Assembly: GCA_003554375.1 (NCBI GenBank)
Contig: PWGF01000356.1
Span: 1-8,608, forward strand
Direction of reading: 5' to 3'
From: Spirochaetaceae bacterium
GTDB taxonomy: Bacteria; Spirochaetota; Spirochaetia; DSM-27196; SKKC01
DNA: 8,608 nucleotides
Shown one piece after another: positions 1 through 5,867 of this stretch. Under the pieces are notes generated by a model. It saw only the letters and a program-made list of their open reading frames with translations. It had not been told where the DNA came from and searched no databases. Within the stretch, counting starts at the first letter, position 1; the number at the start of each line of letters is the position of its first letter. The position numbers and the translations under genes were made by a program.

Positions 1-441
1 AGAGCTTCCCGTTCCGCCGGTCGATCGCTGTGCAAGGTATTCGCGTTGAGCGCTCTCGAGGATAGCCTCCCGGACGGTCTCGATCATCTCGCCCGCCCGG
101 GAGGCCGGGAGATGGCTCAGCGCGCGAATCTGCTCAGTTACGTCCCGGAGCTCCGCCACTTGACGCTCCCCGAGGGCAAGGTCGGCGCGCGTCCGGTGCA
201 TGCGGGTGATCGCCCCGAACAGACGGCCGAGTTCCGTGGCGACGGCCAGCTCGTCTCGGGCTTCCTGCGCCGTCGATTCCGATTGCTGTATCTGCGCCCC
301 GGCCGTCACCGCGGGGAGCACGAAAACGACAAGAGCAACGAGCGCCGCTAGGCGCACGCTTTCCCAGAAGGCGCGTCCCGTCACATCGCTGCCGATGCTC
401 AGTGCGGAGCGTGCGGTACTCCGCGTGGTGGGGTGAATCAT
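1..441 (-). CDS. Exported or membrane-anchored helical protein, unknown function (3' end outside window)
   Basis: The 147 codons in the window read leftward from ATG at 441 with no stop before the edge, so the C-terminus is missing. The start is well supported: an AGGAGG site lies six to seven bases upstream, and the ATG overlaps the stop of the preceding gene (ATGA). Residues 1-27 are polar, residues about 29-46 form one hydrophobic segment (core LAALVALVVFVLPAV), and TAGAQ then suggests signal peptidase cleavage or a membrane anchor. The rest is charged, amphipathic helix rich in Glu, Arg and Ala. The spacing of the LALGERQVAEL and AILESAQREYL segments faintly recalls LTxxQ-type (Spy/CpxP-like) periplasmic helical proteins, but this is too weak to name it. 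A TolC-like helix is an alternative. The gene is real; the function is unknown. Confidence 0.8.
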   Translation of the reverse strand, partial: MIHPTTRSTARSALSIGSDVTGRAFWESVRLAALVALVVFVLPAVTAGAQIQQSESTAQEARDELAVATELGRLFGAITRMHRTRADLALGERQVAELRDVTEQIRALSHLPASRAGEMIETVREAILESAQREYLAQRSTGGTGSS

Positions 442-719
442 GCTATTCCTCCTTTTTCGTGCCGGAGTGCACCGCCGCCGGCGTCCGGGCCGGGGACGGC
501 CGTCTGCCATAGCGGTCGCACCGAGAGCGAAAGCTCGCCGCGATACCCGGCCGGACCGCCGTCTGCTCGTGCCCACTCGTGCGCGGCGTGGGCGTAGCGT
601 ACCTCGCAATCCCTCAGTATAGCCTCCAACACCCCGGAGAGCGTGAATGGGCCGGCAAGAGCCGTCACACTGACAATCACCCCCAGGGCCATAGCCATCG
701 CCATGCGTCTCGAGAACAT
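438..719 (-). CDS. Small exported protein, unknown function
   Basis: This is a 93-residue protein from ATG 719. The frame is open further upstream, to TTG 818, but ATG 719 puts a clean signal peptide at the N-terminus: a short basic start (MFSRR), then a hydrophobic run to about residue 22 (VTALAG). The mature part begins FTLSGVLEAIL, continues as a helix with one cysteine, and then gives a Gly-rich turn and ELSLSVRPLW, a beta-like strand. This helix-then-strand order loosely resembles the N-terminus of TolC-family outer-membrane proteins, but it is far too short to be one. It could be a remnant or a separate small envelope protein. Its last codons contain the AGGAGG site of the next gene, and its stop overlaps that gene's ATG, so the two are probably translationally coupled. 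Its own ribosome site is weak (AAGG about 12 bases upstream). Confidence 0.6.
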   Translation of the reverse strand: MFSRRMAMAMALGVIVSVTALAGPFTLSGVLEAILRDCEVRYAHAAHEWARADGGPAGYRGELSLSVRPLWQTAVPGPDAGGGALRHEKGGIA

Positions 720-841
720 GCACGGCGTGTGCCTTCTCGGTGGGCGGAACCCCGGTGTGACGGCGTTTCCGCCGTGTTGAGCGAATTGCCTGTCCATACA
801 GCAAGGAAACGACTCCAATGGAGTACGAAAGAAGGAGGTCC

Positions 842-859
842 GGTGAAGTTCCTGTGAAG
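842..859 (-). promoter_or_regulatory. Tandem CTTCAC box facing the leftward genes (probable OmpR-family site)
   Basis: Read on the minus strand the site is CTTCACAGGAACTTCACC: two CTTCAC half-sites with identical positions 11 bp apart. An 11-bp direct repeat places two monomers on the same face of the helix, and is the classic geometry for head-to-tail dimers of OmpR/PhoB-family regulators. It matches the box at 940-957 at 15 of 18 positions, in mirrored orientation, and lies about 125 bp upstream of the preferred leftward start codon. The repeat is seen directly; its use by the regulator encoded at 3800 is inference. Confidence 0.6.
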
Positions 860-939
860 GTGTGCGTCTCGACCGCGCGCGACCCTTTTGCGCAGCTGAG
901 AGGCGGCATCTGGAGCCGGCGTCATCGGTGCCTCCGTCG

Positions 940-957
940 CTTCACATAAGCTTCACC
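940..957 (+). promoter_or_regulatory. Tandem CTTCAC box facing the rightward genes (probable OmpR-family site)
   Basis: The plus strand reads CTTCACATAAGCTTCACC: two CTTCAC half-sites at 11-bp period (GCTTCAC if the preceding G is counted). It ends about 65 bp before the GTG start of the exported Cys protein and has the same orientation relative to its gene as the box at 842-859. The half-site is similar to the GTTCACC half-site of Streptomyces PhoP boxes, which are also 11-bp direct repeats. That resemblance concerns architecture only and does not show that phosphate is the signal. Confidence 0.6.
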
Positions 958-1010
958 TCCGGTCCATCCGTGCCCCACCTCCCGGGTCGAAGATCGATTC
1001 AGACTTTTTT

Positions 1011-1016
1011 GGAGGG
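1011..1016 (+). promoter_or_regulatory. Ribosome binding site that decides a GTG start
   Basis: GGAGGG directly abuts an in-frame ATG at 1017, leaving no spacer, whereas the in-frame GTG at 1023 sits seven bases after GGAGG. Ribosomes need roughly five to nine bases here, so GTG 1023 is the likelier initiator even though ATG 1017 would give two more residues. Confidence 0.65.
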
Positions 1017-1022
1017 ATGTCA

Positions 1023-1478
1023 GTGATAGTACGTCATCAAGCCGCTGTGGCCGGAGCTGTTGGCGCGCTCCTGCTGCTGCTTGTCGCGGGAGCGCCTGCG
1101 GCGGCGTGCGAGTTCGTGTACACGCTGATCGGTCCGGACGGAGAGGAGCGATCGATCGAGACTTCGAACACGACGACGCTGCGCGAAGGGGCGGCATATA
1201 CGCTCCGCATGGCGTATCGGGAGGACCACCGCAACTGCAACATCGGCCCCGAGGACACACTCTATCTTCTGGACGGAGCGCGTTGGCGGCTGGAGCGCGA
1301 AACGCAGCCGCTCGTTCTCACCACCGAGCCCGCGTGGAATCAGCCGTCTTCCCGATCCCATGTCGGGGAGCTCCAGTTCACCGCGGCGACCGCGGGTGAA
1401 TGGAGTCTGGAGCTGATTCGCACATGTCATCGAGACGGATACGCCGGAACGCTGCGGTTCGTGGTGGAGGAAAACTAG
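1023..1478 (+). CDS. Exported three-cysteine protein, unknown function (first gene of membrane-redox unit)
   Basis: This is a 151-residue protein from GTG 1023, chosen on ribosome-site spacing. Residues 1-28 form a signal peptide: a short basic stretch (VRHQ), a long Ala/Leu/Val core and APAAA before Cys29. Signal peptidase I cleavage after AAA is likely. A lipobox is unconvincing because position -3 is Ala. The mature part is about 120 residues, alternates strand-like segments and turns, and ends in LRFVVEEN, suggesting an all-beta, Ig-like sandwich. Cysteines are at 29, 72 (NCN) and 135 (TCHRDGY), and His residues lie close to the last two (DHRNC, CH), so disulfide or metal binding is possible. 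I do not recognise a named family. It lies 111 bases ahead of the membrane ferredoxin on the same strand, which suggests an exported partner of that protein. Confidence 0.75.
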   Translation: MIVRHQAAVAGAVGALLLLLVAGAPAAACEFVYTLIGPDGEERSIETSNTTTLREGAAYTLRMAYREDHRNCNIGPEDTLYLLDGARWRLERETQPLVLTTEPAWNQPSSRSHVGELQFTAATAGEWSLELIRTCHRDGYAGTLRFVVEEN

Positions 1479-1589
1479 AGAGGCCAGGCGCCGCCGGCCG
1501 CGGGCCGGAACGCAACCTGCGTCGATGCTTGTCCGAATGCGGCGGGAGTGAAACTGAAAGCGGCAGCGGACCGAACGGAGAGGAACGTC

Positions 1590-3002
1590 ATGCAAGGGAA
1601 AACAGTACGAAAAGAGGGAGCGCCGGTAGACGGTGCGGAGAACGTGCTTGATCCGGGACGCCGCTCCCACGGCTCCGGTCACGGCGAGACGCCGGACCGG
1701 GCCGCTCGGCTGGGATACCGGCCGCGAGGGGAAGAGACGGCGAAAGGCCTACTCGGGGCCGGTGAGTGGAGCGCGGGCCGGTACGTCGCTCAGATAGCGT
1801 TCTTGGTCGTCATAGTCGGAGGAGCGACGCTCCGGAACCTGGCCGCCGAGGGATATCAGGTACCGTTCTTCATGCCCGAGTTGCACGGCATCTGTCCGAT
1901 TGGTGCGGTTCAGTCTCTGGGGCGCCTCATAACCGACGCGGGATATCTCTTCGATCCGTCCCGGGGCCATCTCTGGGTTCTGGCCGGAGTGCTCCTCGTT
2001 TCACTCCTGATGGGAGCGGCTTTCTGCGGACGGCTGTGTCCGCTCGGGACGGTCCAGGAGTGGATCGGAAAGTTGGGCAGGCGCCTCTTGAAATCCCGGT
2101 ACGGGCGGCGTGGCCGGGCGTGGCGTGGCCGGGCGTGGCGTGGCCGGGCGTGGCTTGGCCGGGCCTGGCTTGGCCGGGCCTGGCTTGGCCGGGCCTGGCT
2201 TGGCCGGGCGTGGCTTGGCCGTAGCGTGGCCAGTCGCTATGCCGGCCTCATCCGGTACGGCGCTTTCGCGTTCGTGCTCGCCGCCGGCGCCGGTTGGATC
2301 GCATTTGAGTTGGACCTGATCAACCCTTCCGTCGCGCTGGTGCACATGTGGACGGCGGCGGTGCCGGTGACGGGAGCGCTCGTCTTCTTCGGAGTGCTCG
2401 GCGCGTCGCTGGTGGTGGAACGGCCATGGTGCCGCTTCCTGTGCCCGTACGGCGTCCTCCAGACCAACGCCGCACGAGTAAGCCCATGGACGATCCGCCG
2501 CAGCCCGGCTGCGTGCAATGGATGCCGTGAGTGCGACCGGAGGTGCCCGCTTGGTGTAGCCGTTTCCCGGACCGTCGCGGTGCGCGATGACCGGTGCACC
2601 CGTTGCGGCGTCTGTGTCGCAGCCTGTCCTATACCGGGGGCGCTATCGTATTCGGCTCCCCGCGGGAGGGCCCCGATCCGGTCCGGCCTCGTGGCGTCGG
2701 TGGCTGTCCTGGTCCTCCTTGTCACACCGATTGTTCTGGCGAGCGGCATCGGACTGTACGGCACGTCGCCCGACGCTCAAGTGTCCGCGGAATTCGATCC
2801 GGAAACCATATCCCCGATGATGAGTCTCGAAGAGCTGGCGGCCGCGGCGGGTGTCGCGGAGTTGGAGCTGTTGGCGCTCCTGGGCTTGCCGCCGGACTAC
2901 GACACTGCGGTCTACCTCTTCGATATCGAAGAGGACCAGGAACACGAGCACATCACCGTCGGATTCATACGCGAAACTCTGTCAGATCGCTTGTCGGACT
3001 GA
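1590..3002 (+). CDS. Polytopic membrane ferredoxin, NapH/NosR-like 4Fe-4S protein
   Basis: This protein probably passes electrons across or along the membrane to an exported partner. It has 470 residues from ATG 1590, which has GGAGAGG just upstream; an in-frame GTG at 1548 would add 14 residues. A polar N-terminal tail (1-63) is followed by a membrane helix near 65-86, an ICPIGA motif (Cys102), a helix at 130-146, CGRLCPLG (Cys146, Cys150), a basic loop, helices near 220-239 and 253-276, and CRFLCPYG (Cys281, Cys285). Two ferredoxin motifs follow: CNGCRECDRRCP (Cys309, 312, 315, 319) and CTRCGVCVAACP (Cys336, 339, 342, 346). A last membrane helix lies at about 366-388, followed by a C-terminal module beginning MMSLEELAAAAGV, of a type seen after such domains in anaerobes. 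The paired CP and CxxxCP motifs define the NapH-like class. The loop at 175-209 carries seven GRAW(R/L) repeats, which is unusual. Substrate and physiological role cannot be assigned; napH itself is not claimed because no nap genes are present. Confidence 0.85.
   Translation: MQGKTVRKEGAPVDGAENVLDPGRRSHGSGHGETPDRAARLGYRPRGEETAKGLLGAGEWSAGRYVAQIAFLVVIVGGATLRNLAAEGYQVPFFMPELHGICPIGAVQSLGRLITDAGYLFDPSRGHLWVLAGVLLVSLLMGAAFCGRLCPLGTVQEWIGKLGRRLLKSRYGRRGRAWRGRAWRGRAWLGRAWLGRAWLGRAWLGRAWLGRSVASRYAGLIRYGAFAFVLAAGAGWIAFELDLINPSVALVHMWTAAVPVTGALVFFGVLGASLVVERPWCRFLCPYGVLQTNAARVSPWTIRRSPAACNGCRECDRRCPLGVAVSRTVAVRDDRCTRCGVCVAACPIPGALSYSAPRGRAPIRSGLVASVAVLVLLVTPIVLASGIGLYGTSPDAQVSAEFDPETISPMMSLEELAAAAGVAELELLALLGLPPDYDTAVYLFDIEEDQEHEHITVGFIRETLSDRLSD
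2111..2221 (+). repeat. Seven-unit 15-bp tandem repeat inside the membrane ferredoxin gene
   Basis: Seven consecutive 15-bp units (2111-2215) of the form TGGCCGGGCSTGGCK are followed by a six-base partial unit. Units 1-3 and 7 have G at the variable S position and units 4-6 have C; the last base is G in units 1-2 and T in units 3-7. Because the unit is a multiple of three, it encodes in-frame GRAWR or GRAWL pentapeptides and leaves all frames open, which explains the overlapping spurious frames on both strands. Near-identity of the units points to recent slipped-strand expansion. Each gain or loss would change the protein by five residues without a frameshift. Confidence 0.95.
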
Positions 3003-3020
3003 CAATCTAGGAGGTTTGTA

Positions 3021-3617
3021 ATGACACGAATGACACGACTGTTCTCGACCGTTATTGCAATTGCGGTACTCGGCACGTGGCCCGCGTGGGCGCACGATGA
3101 TGAGCCGGTCGGCCGCGAGGTAGCAGCGTATGGGACGCTCGAGGAGCGCGAGGGAACGCTCCAGTACATGCGGGACGAATGGTTCATCGTCACCAACGGT
3201 GACGAGTACGAGCTCCACCTGGGGCCGTACGGTCACGCCGATGAGCCGCCGTTCGTAGACGGAGAAACCGGCACGGCGCGTGGATTCGTGTGGACGGATC
3301 ACATGGCGCCCATCGCCGTTGAGACCGATCGGGGAACACAGGAGTTCTGGACCGAGCAGCGCCTGCCGATCTGGGCCGGCTCCGGCGAGGGCGGCGGACG
3401 GGTTGCACACACGAACCCGGACATCGAACCGCCGCGCCGGGAGGCCGTGGACGAGCTTGCTCTCGGTGAACGGCTGGGTGATCCGGAGGATCGCCGTTTC
3501 GTTCCGCCCGAGGACCGGCGGTTTGCCCCACCGAGCGACCGGCAGTTCCAGCCCCCCGAGGACCTGGAGCCGCGTTTTCGGAACGAGCCCCCCGGACTCG
3601 GCAGGCGCAACCGGTGA
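3021..3617 (+). CDS. Exported protein with probable small beta-barrel domain and proline-rich repeat tail
   Basis: This is a 198-residue protein. ATG 3021 follows AGGAGG (3009-3014) by six bases and lies 18 bases after the ferredoxin stop, so the two are almost certainly co-transcribed. Residues 1-24 are a signal peptide ending AWA before His25. Residues about 33-110 alternate strands and turns (AAYGTLEE, EWFIVTNGDEYELHLGPYG, GTARGFVW), a pattern resembling the OB-like domain seen in small exported proteins near membrane ferredoxins in anaerobes; this is judged by eye. RLPIWAGSGEGGGR follows at 114-127. Residues 156-179 are three tandem octapeptides (E/S)DR(R/Q)FxPP, and the tail to 198 is charged and proline-rich, so probably disordered. 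It has no cysteine and no haem motif, so any redox role would be indirect. I do not recognise a named family. Confidence 0.8.
   Translation: MTRMTRLFSTVIAIAVLGTWPAWAHDDEPVGREVAAYGTLEEREGTLQYMRDEWFIVTNGDEYELHLGPYGHADEPPFVDGETGTARGFVWTDHMAPIAVETDRGTQEFWTEQRLPIWAGSGEGGGRVAHTNPDIEPPRREAVDELALGERLGDPEDRRFVPPEDRRFAPPSDRQFQPPEDLEPRFRNEPPGLGRRNR
3486..3557 (+). repeat. Three 24-bp units encoding (E/S)DR(R/Q)FxPP
   Basis: Residues 156-163, 164-171 and 172-179 of the exported protein read EDRRFVPP, EDRRFAPP and SDRQFQPP; a fourth diverged copy begins EDLEPRF. The protein repeat is clearer than the DNA repeat, so the duplication is older than the 15-bp array in the neighbouring gene, or is under selection at the protein level. 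Confidence 0.8.
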
Positions 3618-3648
3618 GTACCCTCCGCTGCGCACCTTTCCGGCGCGC

Positions 3649-3675
3649 CCCTCCGGCCGGTCCGTCACCGGAGGG
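3649..3675 (+). terminator. GC-rich hairpin after the membrane-redox unit (possible terminator)
   Basis: CCCTCCGG (3649-3656) and CCGGAGGG (3668-3675) form a perfect 8-bp stem with an 11-base loop, starting 31 bases after the stop at 3617. There is no T-run after it, so it is not a classical intrinsic terminator. It could pause or protect the transcript end. Its right arm ends directly next to the -35 element of the next promoter. Confidence 0.45.
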
Positions 3676-3703
3676 TCGACACGGCCGAAAAAGGGGATAG
3701 AAT
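3676..3703 (+). promoter_or_regulatory. Sigma70-like promoter for the two-component genes
   Basis: TCGACA (3676-3681) matches the -35 consensus at five of six positions and TAGAAT (3698-3703) matches the -10 consensus at five of six, with a 16-bp spacer. Transcription would start near 3710, leaving a leader of about 90 bases before ATG 3800. It is the best promoter-like sequence I found in the window and suggests that the regulator and kinase can be transcribed apart from the genes upstream. Confidence 0.6.
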
Positions 3704-3731
3704 GAGGGGAGATGCACAATGGGGCGCGGTT

Positions 3732-3753
3732 CGCGGGGACGATCGTCCCCGCG
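3732..3753. promoter_or_regulatory. 22-bp perfect palindrome in the leader of the response regulator gene
   Basis: Positions 3732-3753 are a perfect palindrome, each half reading CGCGGGGACGA up to the centre at 3742/3743. It lies about 22 bases after the predicted transcription start and 46 bases before the start codon. It could be an operator for a symmetric dimeric repressor. As RNA it would form a hairpin only if the central bases open as a loop. It lacks the 11-bp direct-repeat form of the CTTCAC boxes, so it is probably not the same protein's site. Confidence 0.6.
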
Positions 3754-3799
3754 CACCGTCGAGTCCGTAGGATCTGTAGGGGCGCATGGAGCAACGAGA

Positions 3800-4510
3800 A
3801 TGGCACGGGTATTCGTCGTAGAGGACAATGATGGGCTCCGGGGAACGATCGCCTCCTATCTGCGGTTGGAGGACCACCAAGTTGTGGAGTTTCCCCGGCT
3901 GGCGGGCCTGGAAGAGGCCGTTCGGATGCAGCGTCCGGACTTGATTATTTTGGACGTGATGCTTCCGGACGGAGATGCGTTTCCGTATGCGCGGAGACTG
4001 CGGTCGGAGTCTCCCGTCCCGATCGTTTTCTTGACCGCACGGACCGCCGAGTCCGACCGAATCACCGGGTTCGAGGTCGGGGGAGACGACTACGTCGTCA
4101 AACCGTTCTCCAACAAGGAGCTGATGCTGCGCGTACGAGCGCTGCTCCGCCGTTCGGAGCCCTCGGAGTCGAAGCCTCCCGCCGTGAGGCGATGGGTTTT
4201 GGAGCAGGACGGCTGTTCCGCATGGCTTGAGTTCGATTGGGCCGCGCACTCGTGCCGGCACACCGGTACGGAAGTCACGCTCACCGCCGCGGAGTGGAGG
4301 ATCTTGACTCACCTGGCGGAGAACGCGTCGGTGGTGATATCGCGCGAGCGGCTGCTCGGCGTCTGCCTGGAATACATCGCGGACGGCTCCGAACGCACCA
4401 TCGATACGCATATCAAGAATCTCCGAAACAAGCTGGGAAGGCTCCCGTGGATCGACACCGTACGGGGCTACGGCTATCGATTCGCGGGGCGGGAAGCACG
4501 CAATGAATAG
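3800..4510 (+). CDS. OmpR/PhoB-family response regulator
   Basis: This is a 236-residue DNA-binding response regulator. ATG 3800 is chosen because GGAG lies eight bases upstream and MARVFVVEDN is the normal beta-1 start; the frame is open further upstream, but that part is not receiver-like. Receiver domain, residues 1-117: acidic pair Glu8-Asp9, phosphorylation site Asp52 (ILDVMLPDG), Thr79 (FLTA) and Lys101 (VVKPF). Winged-helix domain, about 135-230: LTAAEWRIL, then the recognition-helix region SERTIDTHIKNLRNKLG and the closing hairpin TVRGYGYRF, all typical of OmpR/PhoB. All key residues are present, so it should be functional. Its stop overlaps the kinase start by 8 bases. The two 11-bp tandem repeats at 842-957 have the geometry its DNA-binding domain would need. 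Those sites as targets, and the identity of the signal, are inference. Confidence 0.95.
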   Translation: MARVFVVEDNDGLRGTIASYLRLEDHQVVEFPRLAGLEEAVRMQRPDLIILDVMLPDGDAFPYARRLRSESPVPIVFLTARTAESDRITGFEVGGDDYVVKPFSNKELMLRVRALLRRSEPSESKPPAVRRWVLEQDGCSAWLEFDWAAHSCRHTGTEVTLTAAEWRILTHLAENASVVISRERLLGVCLEYIADGSERTIDTHIKNLRNKLGRLPWIDTVRGYGYRFAGREARNE

Positions 4511-5843
4511 CCTCTTCCGCCGTACGTTCATTGCTTTCGTCGCAAGTCTCGTGGTTCTGTGCATCGTGCTCGCGGGGGCCCTCATCGCCGGGTACAACCG
4601 CTCTATGGTCACCTGGAGCGCACGGCGAACGGAGATGGTACAGGAGGCCGCATACCGGATTCTCAGCGGGGCGGCCGAAGAGCCGGATGCCGTCACGGTA
4701 CTGCCGCCGGATGTCCCGGTGTTTATCTATGACGCAGAGGACAGGCTCGTAGCTTCCAATCGCGGGGTGGGCCGCAGACGCGAGCTGGAGCATGTCCAAC
4801 GGCTGCCGGTTCACGCGAACGGCACCCTGTTGGGCACGGTTTCGATCGGGTCCACCGCCTTCCGCAACGACGCCGCCAACAGCGCACTCGTGGAATCGCT
4901 CGCCGGAGCGGCGGTCGCCGGTGTGTTGGCCGCTGTCGCGGCAGCTATCCTCGTGGCGTGGCTGTTCGCGCGCTCGTTATCCGGCCCTGCCGCACGCGTT
5001 GCCGAGGGAATCGACCGGATTGCGCACGGGGTTCGTTCGAGTCCGATTCCCGAGGAAGGCGCGGCGGAAGTAGTGCGGATTGCGCAGGCCGCCAACACCC
5101 TCTCGGCGCGGCTGCGGGGGGAGCAGGAGCTCCGGGCACAGTGGGCCAGGGACGTCACCCACGACCTCCGCACACCGATCGCCTCAATGCGCTCTCAGCT
5201 GGAAGCCATCGTGGACGGCGTCCACAGCGCCGGTCCCGCTACCGTTCAAAGCACGCTCGCGGAGCTCGAGCGCGTGGAGCACCTCATCGCCGACCTGGAC
5301 GAGCTCATGCGGCTGGAAGAGCCGAACGTGGAGGTGCGCGTCCGGCAGATCCCGGCAGAGGAGTTCCTTGCGACGCTTCACCAACGGTTCTCCCGCGATA
5401 TCGAGGAGAAACGGATCGTCTTCACGCGCGACGTCCGGATACCGGCGATTGCCGGCGACGAGCGGCTGCTCAATCGGGCCTTCTCCAATCTGCTCAACAA
5501 TGCGATACGCCATGCGCCTGCGGGCGCTCGCGTTGTTCTTCGTATCGAGCCCGCGTCGGAACAGGCTGTGTGCCTGTCCGTCACGAACGACGGCGAGCCG
5601 ATCCCACAGGAGGAATTGCCGCACGTCTTCGACCGTCTCTATCGCGGTGAGTATGCGCGGAACAGCTCGGGGTCCGGTTTGGGCCTCACGATCGCCAAGC
5701 GGATCGTCCTGCTTCATGAGGGGGAAATCGATATCCAAAGCAGCTCGGAACGCGGAACGACGGTGCGGATCCGGTTGCCGCGGAGCCCGGGCGGCGAGTC
5801 TGTCCTATCGAGTGAGGTGGGGATCAGCGAACCCGCGCATTGA
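4503..5843 (+). CDS. Membrane sensor histidine kinase, partner of the upstream regulator
   Basis: This is a 446-residue kinase whose ATG lies inside the end of the regulator gene (8-base overlap), so the pair is co-expressed. A membrane helix at about 8-30 and a second at about 130-155 bracket an extracytoplasmic region of roughly 100 residues. That region (containing PDVPVFIYDAEDRLVASN, then a strand-rich stretch) looks like a small sensor fold, with no cysteines or obvious metal ligands. A HAMP domain follows (about 156-206). The dimerisation domain carries the phosphoacceptor His220 in VTHDLRTP. The ATP-binding domain shows the N box (FSNLLNNAIRHA, about 327-338), the G1 motif with Asp363 (TNDGEP), the F box near HVFDRLYRG and the G2 motif GSGLGLTIAKR (390-400). 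All catalytic motifs are intact. It should phosphorylate the regulator at Asp52. The ligand is unknown; control of an exported redox unit suggests an envelope or redox cue, but that is a guess. Confidence 0.95.
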   Translation: MNSLFRRTFIAFVASLVVLCIVLAGALIAGYNRSMVTWSARRTEMVQEAAYRILSGAAEEPDAVTVLPPDVPVFIYDAEDRLVASNRGVGRRRELEHVQRLPVHANGTLLGTVSIGSTAFRNDAANSALVESLAGAAVAGVLAAVAAAILVAWLFARSLSGPAARVAEGIDRIAHGVRSSPIPEEGAAEVVRIAQAANTLSARLRGEQELRAQWARDVTHDLRTPIASMRSQLEAIVDGVHSAGPATVQSTLAELERVEHLIADLDELMRLEEPNVEVRVRQIPAEEFLATLHQRFSRDIEEKRIVFTRDVRIPAIAGDERLLNRAFSNLLNNAIRHAPAGARVVLRIEPASEQAVCLSVTNDGEPIPQEELPHVFDRLYRGEYARNSSGSGLGLTIAKRIVLLHEGEIDIQSSSERGTTVRIRLPRSPGGESVLSSEVGISEPAH

Positions 5844-5867
5844 TGCACGCCTCGGGTGTCCCGGGTT

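Larger units (their letters stand above)
720..1022. promoter_or_regulatory. Divergent intergenic control region
   Basis: These 303 bases separate the leftward exported pair from the rightward membrane-redox unit. The main content is a pair of tandem CTTCAC boxes at 842-859 and 940-957, annotated separately. A T6 run (1005-1010) sits directly before the ribosome site of the rightward gene. I found no convincing -35/-10 pair in either direction, which fits promoters that depend on an activator bound near -35, but absence of a match is weak evidence. An open frame continues from 719 to a TTG at 818 on the minus strand. I do not call it coding because its ribosome site is poor and it would bury the signal peptide. 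Confidence 0.6.

Noticed and set aside
720..818. N-terminal extension of the small exported protein to TTG 818
   Set aside because: It has no ribosome site at TTG 818, and the extension would put about 33 polar residues before an otherwise standard signal peptide.
1020..1682. A 220-codon minus-strand open frame
   Set aside because: It is antisense to the exported Cys protein and the start of the ferredoxin gene, has Arg/Ser-rich composition, and has no ribosome site or domain.
2111..2221. CRISPR-like array
   Set aside because: The units are contiguous 15-bp repeats with no spacers, inside a coding frame.
2991..3005. TTGTC-GGACT-GACAA inverted repeat around the ferredoxin stop codon
   Set aside because: A five-base stem is too short to separate from chance, and the next gene starts 18 bases later with a strong ribosome site, so termination here is unlikely.
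3649..3675. Classical intrinsic terminator
   Set aside because: The stem is good but no T-run follows, so it is listed only as a possible terminator hairpin.
3719..3799. Upstream extension of the response regulator from ATG 3719
   Set aside because: The extra 27 residues are not receiver-like and include the palindrome. ATG 3800 has a well-placed GGAG and the normal receiver N-terminus.
2982..4696. Long minus-strand frames (2982-3806 and 3665-4696)
   Set aside because: They are antisense to the exported protein, the response regulator and the kinase. Their compositions are biased and show no recognisable motif.
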